Positions 1 to 5,721 are shown, counted from the first letter of the stretch. The stretch is DNA of 7,421 bases from Candidatus Sulfotelmatobacter sp. (GCA_030049565.1 JASIKQ010000692.1:1-7421); one strand, 5' to 3'. The notes: generated by a model from the letters alone, not told the origin. Numbers and translations: made by a program.

Positions 1-752
1 TAAACGTTTTCCGCATGAGACTGCTCGCCGCCGAAGTGCGCGCCGTCGATTCCGGCTCGCGTACGCTCAAAGATGCCATCAATGAAGCCATGCGCGACTG
101 GGTCACGAACGTCCGCACCACGCATTACTTATTAGGCAGCGTGCTCGGCGCGCATCCCTATCCCACCATGGTCCGCGATTTTCATCGCGTCATCGGACGC
201 GAGGCCCGCTCTCAAATCCTGAAAGCCGAGAAGAAGCTGCCCGCCGCCATCATCGCCTGCGTAGGCGGTGGTTCCAACTCCATTGGAATTTTCTACGACT
301 TCATAAAAGACAAAAACGTCCGCCTGATCGGCGTCGAAGCCGGCGGCCGCAGTGACGCGCTCGGAGAGCACGCCGCGCGATTTCACGGCGGCTCACCCGG
401 AGTTTTGCAGGGCACTTATTCTTACGTCCTGCAGGATGCCGCCGGCCAGATCGCCAACACGCACTCGGTTTCTGCCGGACTCGATTATCCGTCGATCGGC
501 CCGGAGCACGCGGCCTTGCGCGACGCTGGCCGCGCCGAGTACGTTTCCGCAACCGACGCGGAAGCACTGGAAGCGACAAGTTTGCTGGCGCGCACCGAAG
601 GGATCATTTCCGCCCTCGAATCCGCGCACGCGGTTGCCGAAGTGATCAAGCGTGCGCCAAAGATGAAGAAAACGGATGCGGTAATCGTGAACGTCTCCGG
701 CCGCGGCGATAAAGATATTGGAATACTAAGAGAAAATCTGAAGCTGGATTGA
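1..752 (+). CDS. trpB: Tryptophan synthase beta subunit, C-terminal part (5' end outside window)
   Basis: TrpB is the PLP enzyme that joins indole, channelled from TrpA, to L-serine to make L-tryptophan in the cytoplasmic alpha2-beta2 complex. The frame is open from the left edge: the codons before the first in-frame ATG (position 15) read NVFR, giving NVFRM, a conserved internal TrpB motif, so that ATG is not the start. About 250 of the usual 390-410 residues are present, and the PLP lysine lies upstream of the window. Visible signatures are the PLP-phosphate loop GGGSNSIG (264-287), [21 protein letters not shown], the ALESAHA segment with its conserved Glu (618-620), and SGRGDKD with the Ser that faces the pyridine nitrogen (696-698). 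The usual EGIIPALES reads EGIISALES here, a mild Pro-to-Ser change. trpA follows after 71 bp. Identification is secure. Confidence 0.97.
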   Translation, partial: NVFRMRLLAAEVRAVDSGSRTLKDAINEAMRDWVTNVRTTHYLLGSVLGAHPYPTMVRDFHRVIGREARSQILKAEKKLPAAIIACVGGGSNSIGIFYDFIKDKNVRLIGVEAGGRSDALGEHAARFHGGSPGVLQGTYSYVLQDAAGQIANTHSVSAGLDYPSIGPEHAALRDAGRAEYVSATDAEALEATSLLARTEGIISALESAHAVAEVIKRAPKMKKTDAVIVNVSGRGDKDIGILRENLKLD

Positions 753-778
753 GCAAAAACAAATAGCCTTGAGAGCTG

Positions 779-822
779 GAGTCATTCACCAATGACTCAA
801 TCACTCAATGGCGAAATGACTT
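779..822. repeat. trpB-trpA junction array: 8-bp units, one inverted and four direct
   Basis: Four direct octamers follow without a gap: AATGACTC (791), AATCACTC (799), AATGGCGA (807), AATGACTT (815). An exact inverted copy, GAGTCATT, lies at 779-786, separated by the 4-nt loop CACC. In RNA, 779-786 and 791-798 form a perfect 8-bp stem. The direct run ends one base before the trpA start codon (824), and I see no Shine-Dalgarno there, so the array occupies the place of the ribosome site. All of this is directly visible. Any function is inference. Confidence 0.8.
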
Positions 823-823
823 C

Positions 824-1621
824 ATGCCCCTAGCCTTCTACAGAAAGCCCGCACTCGTCGCCTACATCACTTGTGGCGATCCCGATCTCGCCGCCACGCG
901 AGAGATCGTCCTCGCGGCAATTGACGCGGGCGCCGGCGTAATCGAACTCGGCGTCCCGTTCAGTGATCCGCTGGCGGATGGTCCCGTGATTCAGCGAGCC
1001 AGTGAACGCGCCCTCAGGAACGGGACTACGCTGGCCCAAGTGCTAACCCTGGCGGCCGAAATTCGTGAGCACGCTCAGTCAACCGGCCTGGTGATCTTTT
1101 CGTACTTGAATCCGATTCTCCGCATGGGCATGGAAAAATTCTGCACGGTCGCGCGCCACGCAGGTACCGACGGCGTTCTCATCACAGATTTGCCGGCCGA
1201 AGAATCGCAGGAATACTTGCGCGCCATGCATCAGCATAGCCTGGCGCCAATTTTTCTCGCCGCACCCACCAGCCCCGACGCCCGCCTAAAGCGAATTGCC
1301 GGGGCATCGCAAGGATTCATTTATGCCGTCTCCCGCACGGGAGTAACCGGCACTCGGCAGCAACTCGCCGGCGATGCGAAAATGTTGGTTACTCGCCTGC
1401 GGCGGGTCACAAAATTGCCCATCGCGGTGGGTTTCGGCATTTCTAACGCCGAGCAATTCGCAGAAGTCGGCAAGTTTGCCGATGCGGTCGTAGTCGGCAG
1501 CGCGATTGTCGAAACTATCGAGCGCAATCGCGGGCGCGAAGCTCGCGCTGTGGCAGAATTCGTAAAGCAGCTAACAACTGTCAGCTTTCAGCTGTCAGCT
1601 CAAGTCGCTGGTAATGTGTAA
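824..1621 (+). CDS. trpA: Tryptophan synthase alpha subunit
   Basis: TrpA cleaves indole-3-glycerol phosphate to indole and glyceraldehyde-3-phosphate and passes indole to TrpB. The 265-residue protein is a TIM barrel. The active-site motif is IELGVPFSDPLADGP, with catalytic Glu41 and Asp52, equivalent to E. coli Glu49 and Asp60. Loop 6 is SRTGVTG (170-176), and the phosphate-binding ends are GFGIS (203-207) and GSAIVE (225-230). The N terminus is short: only about eight residues precede the first strand PALVAYIT, so the N-terminal helix of enteric TrpA is reduced. No in-frame upstream ATG was found in the gap to trpB. The last 14 residues or so (after VAEFVKQL) are encoded by a heptamer repeat array and are probably not family sequence. 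There is no clear Shine-Dalgarno, because an octamer array ends one base before the ATG. Confidence 0.97.
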   Translation: MPLAFYRKPALVAYITCGDPDLAATREIVLAAIDAGAGVIELGVPFSDPLADGPVIQRASERALRNGTTLAQVLTLAAEIREHAQSTGLVIFSYLNPILRMGMEKFCTVARHAGTDGVLITDLPAEESQEYLRAMHQHSLAPIFLAAPTSPDARLKRIAGASQGFIYAVSRTGVTGTRQQLAGDAKMLVTRLRRVTKLPIAVGFGISNAEQFAEVGKFADAVVVGSAIVETIERNRGREARAVAEFVKQLTTVSFQLSAQVAGNV

Positions 1622-1678
1622 TCCTTGTGTCATCCCGAGCGAGGCGAGGGATCTGTGTCTTGCTGAAAGCTGATAGTT
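1576..1678. repeat. trpA-chorismate mutase junction array: 7-bp units as a 17-bp inverted repeat
   Basis: Direct heptamers CTGTCAG (1578), CTTTCAG (1585) and CTGTCAG (1592) lie inside the 3' end of trpA. The inverted units CTGAAAG (1663) and CTGATAG (1670) lie just before the next gene. As arms, 1576-1592 and 1662-1678 match at 16 of 17 positions, and the single difference is a G-U pair in RNA. The 69-bp interior holds the trpA stop and an unrelated-looking repeat (1629-1654). The right arm ends 12 bp before the chorismate mutase ATG. There is no U-tract, so this is not a standard terminator. Confidence 0.85.
1629..1654 (+). repeat. Interspersed repeat of the GTCATCCCGAGC...GGATCT type
   Basis: The sequence begins GTCATCCCGAGC and ends GGGATCT, with a GAGGCGA middle. 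From memory, words of the form GTCATCCTGAGCGAAG...GGATCT recur between genes in many environmental bacterial genomes, including Acidobacteriota. I cannot confirm copy number here. Support inside the window is a second, longer variant in the same orientation at 7382-7421, which shares 10 of the first 12 bases and the AGGATCT-like end. This copy sits in the loop between the two heptamer arms of the trpA-chorismate mutase junction. Confidence 0.65.
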
Positions 1679-1690
1679 GAGCCGATTCCG

Positions 1691-2011
1691 ATGGACATCG
1701 CAGATTGGCGTAAGAAAATCGACGAGCTTGATCAGCGTCTCGTGGAACTGCTCAGCGAGCGCGCTCGCGCCGCCGTCGAGATCGGCCGTTTGAAGCGTCA
1801 CACGAACCTGCCGATTTACGAGCCCGACCGCGAGCGTACAGTGTTCGACAATGTTGCCAAATTGAATCGTGGCCCGCTTCCGGAGCGCGATCTGGTTCGA
1901 ATTTTCGAACGCATCATGGACGTAATGCGCAACATTCAGAAAGATGAAATGGTTGGTTTAGCCAGGACCACCAAGTCCGAGACAGAATTGGATTCAGAAG
2001 TGAACGATTAA
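1691..2011 (+). CDS. Monofunctional chorismate mutase, AroQ class
   Basis: Converts chorismate to prephenate, the branch point toward phenylalanine and tyrosine. The 106 residues are the size of a stand-alone AroQ helical domain and align with the N-terminal mutase of E. coli PheA. All active-site positions are recognisable: Arg7 (Arg11 in PheA), Arg24 (Arg28), Lys35 (Lys39), Glu44 (Asp48, conservative), Arg47 (Arg51), Glu48 (Glu52) and Gln83 (Gln88). No dehydratase, dehydrogenase or ACT domain is attached. The tail after about residue 88 is acidic and polar and probably disordered. The start is the ATG at 1691; no strong Shine-Dalgarno is visible. It lies between trpA and the DAHP synthase gene, consistent with a shared aromatic operon. 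AroQ mutases in other bacteria are fused to, or complexed with, DAHP synthase. Confidence 0.93.
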   Translation: MDIADWRKKIDELDQRLVELLSERARAAVEIGRLKRHTNLPIYEPDRERTVFDNVAKLNRGPLPERDLVRIFERIMDVMRNIQKDEMVGLARTTKSETELDSEVND

Positions 2012-2018
2012 ACTAGGG

Positions 2019-2123
2019 GTCAGCCGTCACCTCTCAGCGTCCATTAATTAGGAACTATGAACGATGAACTGGAAGCTGAGCGCTAACGGCTAAAGGCTAA
2101 CAGCCAGGAGTTAGGAGCCAAAA
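2019..2123. repeat. Chorismate mutase-aroF junction array: 7-bp units in three blocks
   Basis: Three blocks keep a 7-bp step. Block one (inverted sense) is GTCAGCC (2019), GTCACCT (2026), CTCAGCG (2033). Block two is GAACTAT (2052), GAACGAT (2059), GAACTGG (2066). Block three is GCTGAGC (2075), GCTAACG (2082), GCTAAAG (2089), GCTAACA (2096), GCCAGGA (2103), GTTAGGA (2110), GCCAAAA (2117). Blocks one and three are partly complementary: 2022-2027 pairs with 2086-2091 and 2033-2038 pairs with 2075-2080, with an internal loop. Block three decays toward its right end and runs to 2 bp before the aroF start, supplying its ribosome site. Confidence 0.75.
2113..2117 (+). promoter_or_regulatory. Shine-Dalgarno AGGAG deciding the TTG start of aroF
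   Basis: AGGAG at 2113-2117 lies 8 nt before the TTG at 2126, which is good spacing. A second AGGAG lies at 2106-2110. Both fall inside the degenerate heptamer run. The next in-frame ATG (2138) would be 20 nt away and would remove the first four residues (MIVA), which match the start of family members. Confidence 0.7.
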
Positions 2124-2125
2124 GC

Positions 2126-3145
2126 TTGATTGTCGCAATGCAGGAAACAGCTGACGAGTCCCAAATTCAGCAGGTGATCGATCACCTGGTGAAGTTGGGC
2201 TTCGAAGTACACCGCTCCACCGGCGCGCGCCAAACCGTGCTCGGCGCCGTGGGCGCAGGCATCGAGTGCGATATTCGCAACCTCGAGTTGCTCACCGGCG
2301 TGCAGGAAGTTCACCGCATCAGCTCGCCTTATAAGCTGGCCGGGAGAAGTTTCCGTCCCGAAGGAACAGTTGTTAAACTGCCGAACGGCATCGGCATCGG
2401 CGGCAACGACGTCGTCGTGATGGCGGGGCCCTGTTCAGTAGAAACGCGCGAGCAGCTTTTTTCCACCGCCGAGATCGTCAGCAAAGCTGGAGCACGAGTC
2501 CTGCGTGGGGGCGCCTTTAAGCCGCGGAGCTCTCCCTATTCTTTCCAGGGCCACGGCGAAGACGCGCTCAAGTTGTTGCGGGAAGCCGGGGAAAAGTTCA
2601 ATCTGCTCGTCATCAGCGAGGTGATGGAAATCTCTCAGATTCCGCTAATGCAGCCCTACGTCGATATTCTTCAGGTAGGCGCGCGCAACATGCAAAATTT
2701 CAACCTGCTGCGCGAGCTGGGGAAAGTTCGCAAACCGGTGCTGCTGAAGCGCGGTATCGCCGCCACGCTGGAAGAGTTGCTGCTTTCGGCCGAATACATT
2801 ATGGCCGGAGGAAATTACGAAATTATTCTCTGCGAGCGCGGCATCCGTACCTTCGAAACCTACACGCGCAACACGATGGATATTTCTGCGATTCCGATTG
2901 TTCACAAACTCTCCCACCTGCCTATCACCGCCGATCCTTCACATGGCACCGGCCGTCGCGACAAGGTTTCACCTATGGCAAGAGCTGCGGTAGCCGCGGG
3001 CGCGGATGCGCTGTTGATCGAAGTCCACTGCATGCCGGATAAAGCATGGTCGGACGGCGCGCAATCTTTATTCCCCGAGCAGTTCGCAAAACTGATGGAC
3101 GAACTTCGCATGATTGCCCCGGCAGTGGGAAGGAAGATTGCGTAA
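2126..3145 (+). CDS. aroF: 3-deoxy-7-phosphoheptulonate (DAHP) synthase, type I-beta with N-terminal regulatory domain
   Basis: Condenses phosphoenolpyruvate with erythrose 4-phosphate, the first committed step of the shikimate pathway. The 339 residues match the length and layout of the Thermotoga maritima enzyme. Residues 1 to about 70 form a ferredoxin-like domain (MIVAMQ..., then the YKLAGRSF linker), which in that family mediates tyrosine feedback inhibition. The barrel begins near 95. Metal ligands are Cys103 (GPCSVE), His273 (DPSHGTGRRD), Glu299 (IEVH) and Asp310 (WSDGAQSL). Substrate motifs are KPRSSPYSFQG (132-142), VGARNMQNF, LLKRG and CERGIRTFE..TRNT. The start is TTG, chosen from the AGGAG 8 nt upstream and the conserved first residues. 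The TAA stop is also the first three bases of a downstream octamer array. The symbol is a family label; aroG or aroA is used in other species. Confidence 0.95.
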   Translation: MIVAMQETADESQIQQVIDHLVKLGFEVHRSTGARQTVLGAVGAGIECDIRNLELLTGVQEVHRISSPYKLAGRSFRPEGTVVKLPNGIGIGGNDVVVMAGPCSVETREQLFSTAEIVSKAGARVLRGGAFKPRSSPYSFQGHGEDALKLLREAGEKFNLLVISEVMEISQIPLMQPYVDILQVGARNMQNFNLLRELGKVRKPVLLKRGIAATLEELLLSAEYIMAGGNYEIILCERGIRTFETYTRNTMDISAIPIVHKLSHLPITADPSHGTGRRDKVSPMARAAVAAGADALLIEVHCMPDKAWSDGAQSLFPEQFAKLMDELRMIAPAVGRKIA

Positions 3146-3263
3146 TTGAGTAATTTAGTAATTGTGTAATTGAAAATCTGTGTTGTGCTTTTGCCTGTGA
3201 GCTGCCTGTTGGATGCTTGCTCGTCAAATTGCCCAATTACAAAATTCCCCAATTACTAAATCC
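3143..3263. repeat. aroF-tyrA junction array: 8-bp units, four direct and five inverted
   Basis: Direct octamers TAATTGAG (3143), TAATTTAG (3151), TAATTGTG (3159) and TAATTGAA (3167) begin with the aroF stop codon itself. Inverted octamers TCAAATTG (3224), CCCAATTA (3232), CAAAATTC (3240), CCCAATTA (3248) and CTAAATCC (3256) end 3 bp before the tyrA ATG. The perfect 12-bp arms 3153-3164 and 3250-3261 extend to 17 of 19 matches (3153-3171 with 3243-3261). The middle, 3175-3223, holds no recognisable feature. This is the clearest of the junction arrays: both flanks keep an exact 8-bp step and together they span almost the entire gap. Confidence 0.88.
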
Positions 3264-3266
3264 TCC

Positions 3267-4181
3267 ATGCGTCAAATCACCATCGTCGGCACCGGCCTGA
3301 TCGGCGGCTCGTTCGCTCTCGCCCTGCGAAAACGCCGCTTCACGGGCAAAATCGTCGGCTGTGATTGCGAGTCCGCCCTGAAAAAAGCTAAGAAGCGGGG
3401 TGCAATTGACTCCGGCTTCGTCGACCCCGCGGAAGCCGTGCGCGGCAGTGACGTAGTACTTCTCGCCACCCCCGTTCTCGCCATCGTCGATCTCATCGGA
3501 CGTCTCGCCCCCGTCTTGCGGGCAAATACGCTGCTGACAGACGTAGGCAGCACGAAGAAGGCGGTGGTCGACCGCGCCATTAGCGTGTTTGGCAGAGACG
3601 CCGTTAAACGATTTCTCGCCGGACATCCTATGGCCGGCAAAGAACACAGCGGTATCGATCACGCCGATGCCGACCTATTCCAGAATGCAGTCTGGTTCTT
3701 GACCCCGCTCCCACGGCAAAACCTTCGCAATGAAACTTTCTCCGAATTCACACGTTGGATCGAAAAAATCGGCGCCCGCATCGTCACGCTTCTACCTGAT
3801 GAGCACGATCGCCTCTGCGCCTGGATCAGCCACTTGCCGCAAATGATCTCCACGGCGCTGGCTGCCACGCTGGTAGAAGAGTTCGGTCAGGAAGCCTCCC
3901 TTTTCCCCGCCGGTGGCCGCGCCCTCCACGAATTGACACGCATCTCGGCGAGTCCCTACTCCATGTGGCGCGACATCGCCATCACCAATAAAGAGAATCT
4001 GGAACAGGCTCTGTTCAAACTGGAGCAGCGCCTGGCGCACATCCGAGAGAACCTCAGCACGCGTCAATTGGCTGAAGAGTTCGAGCAGGCTCATCGCTTG
4101 TCCAAGAGACCTCAAGAAGCTTTTGCCGCAGAGACCCGGAGCCATATAGAGGGCCCGAAAAAGAACCGCAGTTCGCGCTAG
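3267..4181 (+). CDS. tyrA: Prephenate dehydrogenase
   Basis: Oxidatively decarboxylates prephenate to 4-hydroxyphenylpyruvate with NAD(P)+; arogenate use cannot be excluded. From the ATG at 3267 the protein has 304 residues. The Rossmann motif GTGLIGGS (8-15) starts almost at the N terminus, and Asp33 at the end of strand 2 suggests preference for NAD+. Catalytic-domain signatures are DVGSTK (Ser95), GHPMAGKEHSG (His120), SHLPQ (His189) and LTRISASPYSMWRD (Arg225), corresponding to the Ser, His, His and Arg active-site set of Aquifex TyrA. There is no fused mutase and no ACT domain. An upstream in-frame ATG at 3213 would add 18 residues read through the octamer repeat and is rejected. Roughly the last 18 residues run into another repeat array. 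There is no Shine-Dalgarno; the inverted array ends 3 bp before the ATG. Confidence 0.95.
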   Translation: MRQITIVGTGLIGGSFALALRKRRFTGKIVGCDCESALKKAKKRGAIDSGFVDPAEAVRGSDVVLLATPVLAIVDLIGRLAPVLRANTLLTDVGSTKKAVVDRAISVFGRDAVKRFLAGHPMAGKEHSGIDHADADLFQNAVWFLTPLPRQNLRNETFSEFTRWIEKIGARIVTLLPDEHDRLCAWISHLPQMISTALAATLVEEFGQEASLFPAGGRALHELTRISASPYSMWRDIAITNKENLEQALFKLEQRLAHIRENLSTRQLAEEFEQAHRLSKRPQEAFAAETRSHIEGPKKNRSSR

Positions 4182-4265
4182 TTTGGGGTCTGCTGTTCCC
4201 CCGAAGTGTCCGAAAAGTGTGACTGAGGCACTACCGTTTCCCCGTGTCTCCGTGCCTCCGTGGTG
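4125..4265. repeat. tyrA-scoA junction array: 8-bp units, inverted in tyrA and direct in the gap
   Basis: Direct octamers CCGTTTCC (4234), CCGTGTCT (4242), CCGTGCCT (4250) and CCGTGGTG (4258) form an exact 8-bp step upstream of scoA. Decayed inverted units TGCCGCAG (4125) and AGACCCGG (4133) lie within the last codons of tyrA; the reverse complement of the latter, CCGGGTCT, matches CCGTGTCT at 7 of 8. The arms 4130-4142 and 4248-4260 match at 10 of 13. From memory, words like CTCCGTGTCTCCGTGGTG recur between genes in Acidobacteriota genomes, but I cannot verify copy number. The middle (about 4150-4233) has no feature I recognise beyond the tyrA stop. Confidence 0.7.
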
Positions 4266-4275
4266 GACTTTGATT

Positions 4276-4281
4276 TAGAAT
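4276..4281 (+). promoter_or_regulatory. Possible -10 box of scoA (short or leaderless transcript)
   Basis: TAGAAT differs from TATAAT at one position and ends 9 nt before the scoA ATG. If it is used, transcription would begin within a few bases of the start codon, giving a nearly leaderless mRNA. That would fit the absence of a Shine-Dalgarno before scoA. No convincing -35 box is visible at the expected distance, where the CCGTG octamers lie. A single hexamer is weak evidence. Confidence 0.3.
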
Positions 4282-4290
4282 GCGGACGCC

Positions 4291-4992
4291 ATGAATAAAG
4301 TCGTCGCCAACGCCGACGAAGCCATCCATGATGTCGTCGACGGCTCGGTCATCATGCTGGGCGGTTTCGGCCTCTGCGGCATTCCCGAAAATCTAATTCG
4401 CGCCCTCGTCCGTAAAGGTTCGAAAAATCTCACCACCATCAGCAACAACGCGGGCGTCGACGGCTTCGGCACCGGCTTGCTGCTCGCCGCCGGGCAGATT
4501 CGCCGCCACATCGGCACTTACGTCGGCGAAAACAAGCTGCTCGAATCGATGGTGCTTTCAGGAAAGCTTCAACTCGATCTCGTGCCGCAGGGCACGTTCG
4601 CCGAGCGCATCCGTGCCGCGGGCGCGGGCATCCCCGCATTTTTCACCCCCACCGGCGTCGGTACCATAGTCGCCGAAGGCAAAGAAACCCGAGAATTCGA
4701 TGGCCGCATCTACGTCATGGAGCGCTGGCTGAAGGCAGATTTCGCCTTGATCAAAGCCTGGAAGGGCGACCGCATGGGCAACCTCGTCTATCGCAAGACG
4801 GCGCGCAATTTCAATCCCATCATGGCGACCGCAGCGAAAATTACGATCGCCGAAGTCGAACACTTGGTCGAGCCAGGAGAACTCGATGGCGACCTGGTGC
4901 ACACGCCCTCCGTCTACGTAAAACGAATTTTTCAAGGCGAATCATACGAGAAACGAATCGAGAAGCGAACCCTGAGAAAAGCAAATGTGTAG
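4291..4992 (+). CDS. scoA: Succinyl-CoA:3-oxoacid CoA-transferase, subunit A
   Basis: First subunit of the heteromeric enzyme that moves CoA from succinyl-CoA to acetoacetate or a related 3-oxoacid, in the cytoplasm. The 233 residues match Bacillus subtilis ScoA along the whole length. Visible segments are GGFGLCGIPENL (24-35), TISNNAGVD.FG.GLLL, YVGENK (77-82), LVPQGTFAERIRA, GAGIPAFFTPTGVGT (111-125), AEGKE, IKAWKGDRMGNLVYRKTARNFNP and the ending EKRIEKRT. It provides CoA-binding parts of the fold; the catalytic Glu is in ScoB, 54 bp downstream. The closest alternative is 3-oxoadipate CoA-transferase (PcaI), but the details favour ScoA. There is no Shine-Dalgarno; the possible -10 box lies close to the ATG. 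The gene is probably expressed separately from the aromatic cluster, since the function changes and the gap is larger. Confidence 0.93.
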   Translation: MNKVVANADEAIHDVVDGSVIMLGGFGLCGIPENLIRALVRKGSKNLTTISNNAGVDGFGTGLLLAAGQIRRHIGTYVGENKLLESMVLSGKLQLDLVPQGTFAERIRAAGAGIPAFFTPTGVGTIVAEGKETREFDGRIYVMERWLKADFALIKAWKGDRMGNLVYRKTARNFNPIMATAAKITIAEVEHLVEPGELDGDLVHTPSVYVKRIFQGESYEKRIEKRTLRKANV

Positions 4993-5042
4993 CTAAAAGC
5001 CGAAGCTCGAAACGGCGAGGCCTGAACGCAACGACCAACGAC
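4992..5042. repeat. scoA-scoB junction: perfect tandem heptamer and weak heptamers
   Basis: CAACGAC occurs twice in tandem (5029-5035 and 5036-5042), ending 4 bp before the scoB ATG. Further left, GCTAAAA (4992) and GCCGAAG (4999) keep a 7-bp step and resemble the GCTAANN words of the chorismate mutase-aroF junction, but they soon lose register. No Shine-Dalgarno is visible. The two-copy repeat is certain as sequence; membership in the same class of array is inference. Confidence 0.5.
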
Positions 5043-5046
5043 GATT

Positions 5047-5721
5047 ATGACCAAGGCTCCTAAAGACACCGACAAACGCGAACGCATCGTCAAGCGCATC
5101 GCCCGCGAACTGCGCGACGGATTCTACGTCAATCTCGGCATCGGCATGCCTACACTGATTTCCAACTACGTTCCCGCGGGCATCGAAGTCATCTTGCAAT
5201 CCGAGAACGGCATGTTAGGCATCGGCCCGTATCCCGTCGAGGGCCAGGAAGACGCCGATCTCATCAACGCAGGCAAAGAGACCGTCAGCGAGATGGCGGG
5301 CACGTCATATTTTTCCAGCGCCGATTCCTTCGCCATGATCCGCGGCTCGCATGTAGATCTGAGCGTGCTCGGCGCCATGGAGGTCGACGAGGCCGGCAAT
5401 CTCGCCAATTGGATGATCCCGGGCAAAATGGTCAAAGGCATGGGCGGCGCCATGGACCTGGTCGCCGGCGCACGCCGCGTGGTCGTCGCCATGGAGCACA
5501 CCACCCGCGAAGGCGCTCCGAAAATTCTGAAAAAGTGCACGCTGCCACTCACCGGAGTCGGTGTGGTCGATACCATCGTCACCGAGATGGCCTACATCCG
5601 CGTAACTAAGAACGGTCTCATCTTGGAAGAAGTCGCCCCCGATCTGACCGCCGAAGATGTACAGCGCGCAACCGAGGCCAAGCTCGCCGTAAGTCCGAAA
5701 TTGAAAACTATGGAGTGTTGA
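5047..5721 (+). CDS. scoB: Succinyl-CoA:3-oxoacid CoA-transferase, subunit B
   Basis: Second subunit of the CoA-transferase and bearer of the catalytic glutamate that forms the enzyme-CoA thioester. The 224 residues align with B. subtilis ScoB. They show NLGIGMPT (29-36), the catalytic motif [11 protein letters not shown] with Glu53, [12 protein letters not shown] (70-80), [32 protein letters not shown] (118-139) and LPLTG. The N terminus is slightly longer than in Bacillus (APKDTDKRE), and the ATG at 5047 is the plausible start. Together with scoA it forms a two-gene operon and enables use, or formation, of acetoacetate from poly- or 3-hydroxybutyrate or leucine breakdown. A 3-oxoadipate transferase (PcaJ) is the main alternative. 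There is no Shine-Dalgarno; a tandem heptamer occupies the site. Confidence 0.93.
   Translation: MTKAPKDTDKRERIVKRIARELRDGFYVNLGIGMPTLISNYVPAGIEVILQSENGMLGIGPYPVEGQEDADLINAGKETVSEMAGTSYFSSADSFAMIRGSHVDLSVLGAMEVDEAGNLANWMIPGKMVKGMGGAMDLVAGARRVVVAMEHTTREGAPKILKKCTLPLTGVGVVDTIVTEMAYIRVTKNGLILEEVAPDLTAEDVQRATEAKLAVSPKLKTMEC

Noticed and set aside
1576..1678. Rho-independent terminator between trpA and chorismate mutase
   Set aside because: The arms pair well but the loop is 69 nt and there is no T-run after the right arm; the next gene belongs to the same pathway.
2012..2125. T-box, tryptophan attenuator or riboswitch before the aromatic genes
   Set aside because: No T-box motif, no leader peptide rich in aromatic codons and no terminator/antiterminator pair; the sequence is explained by heptamer units.
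3213..3266. In-frame upstream ATG extending TyrA by 18 residues
   Set aside because: The extension is read through the inverted octamer array, and the Rossmann motif begins right after the ATG at 3267, as in the family.
779..5042. CRISPR-like arrays
   Set aside because: Units are only 7-8 bp with no spacers; this is contiguous short tandem repetition.
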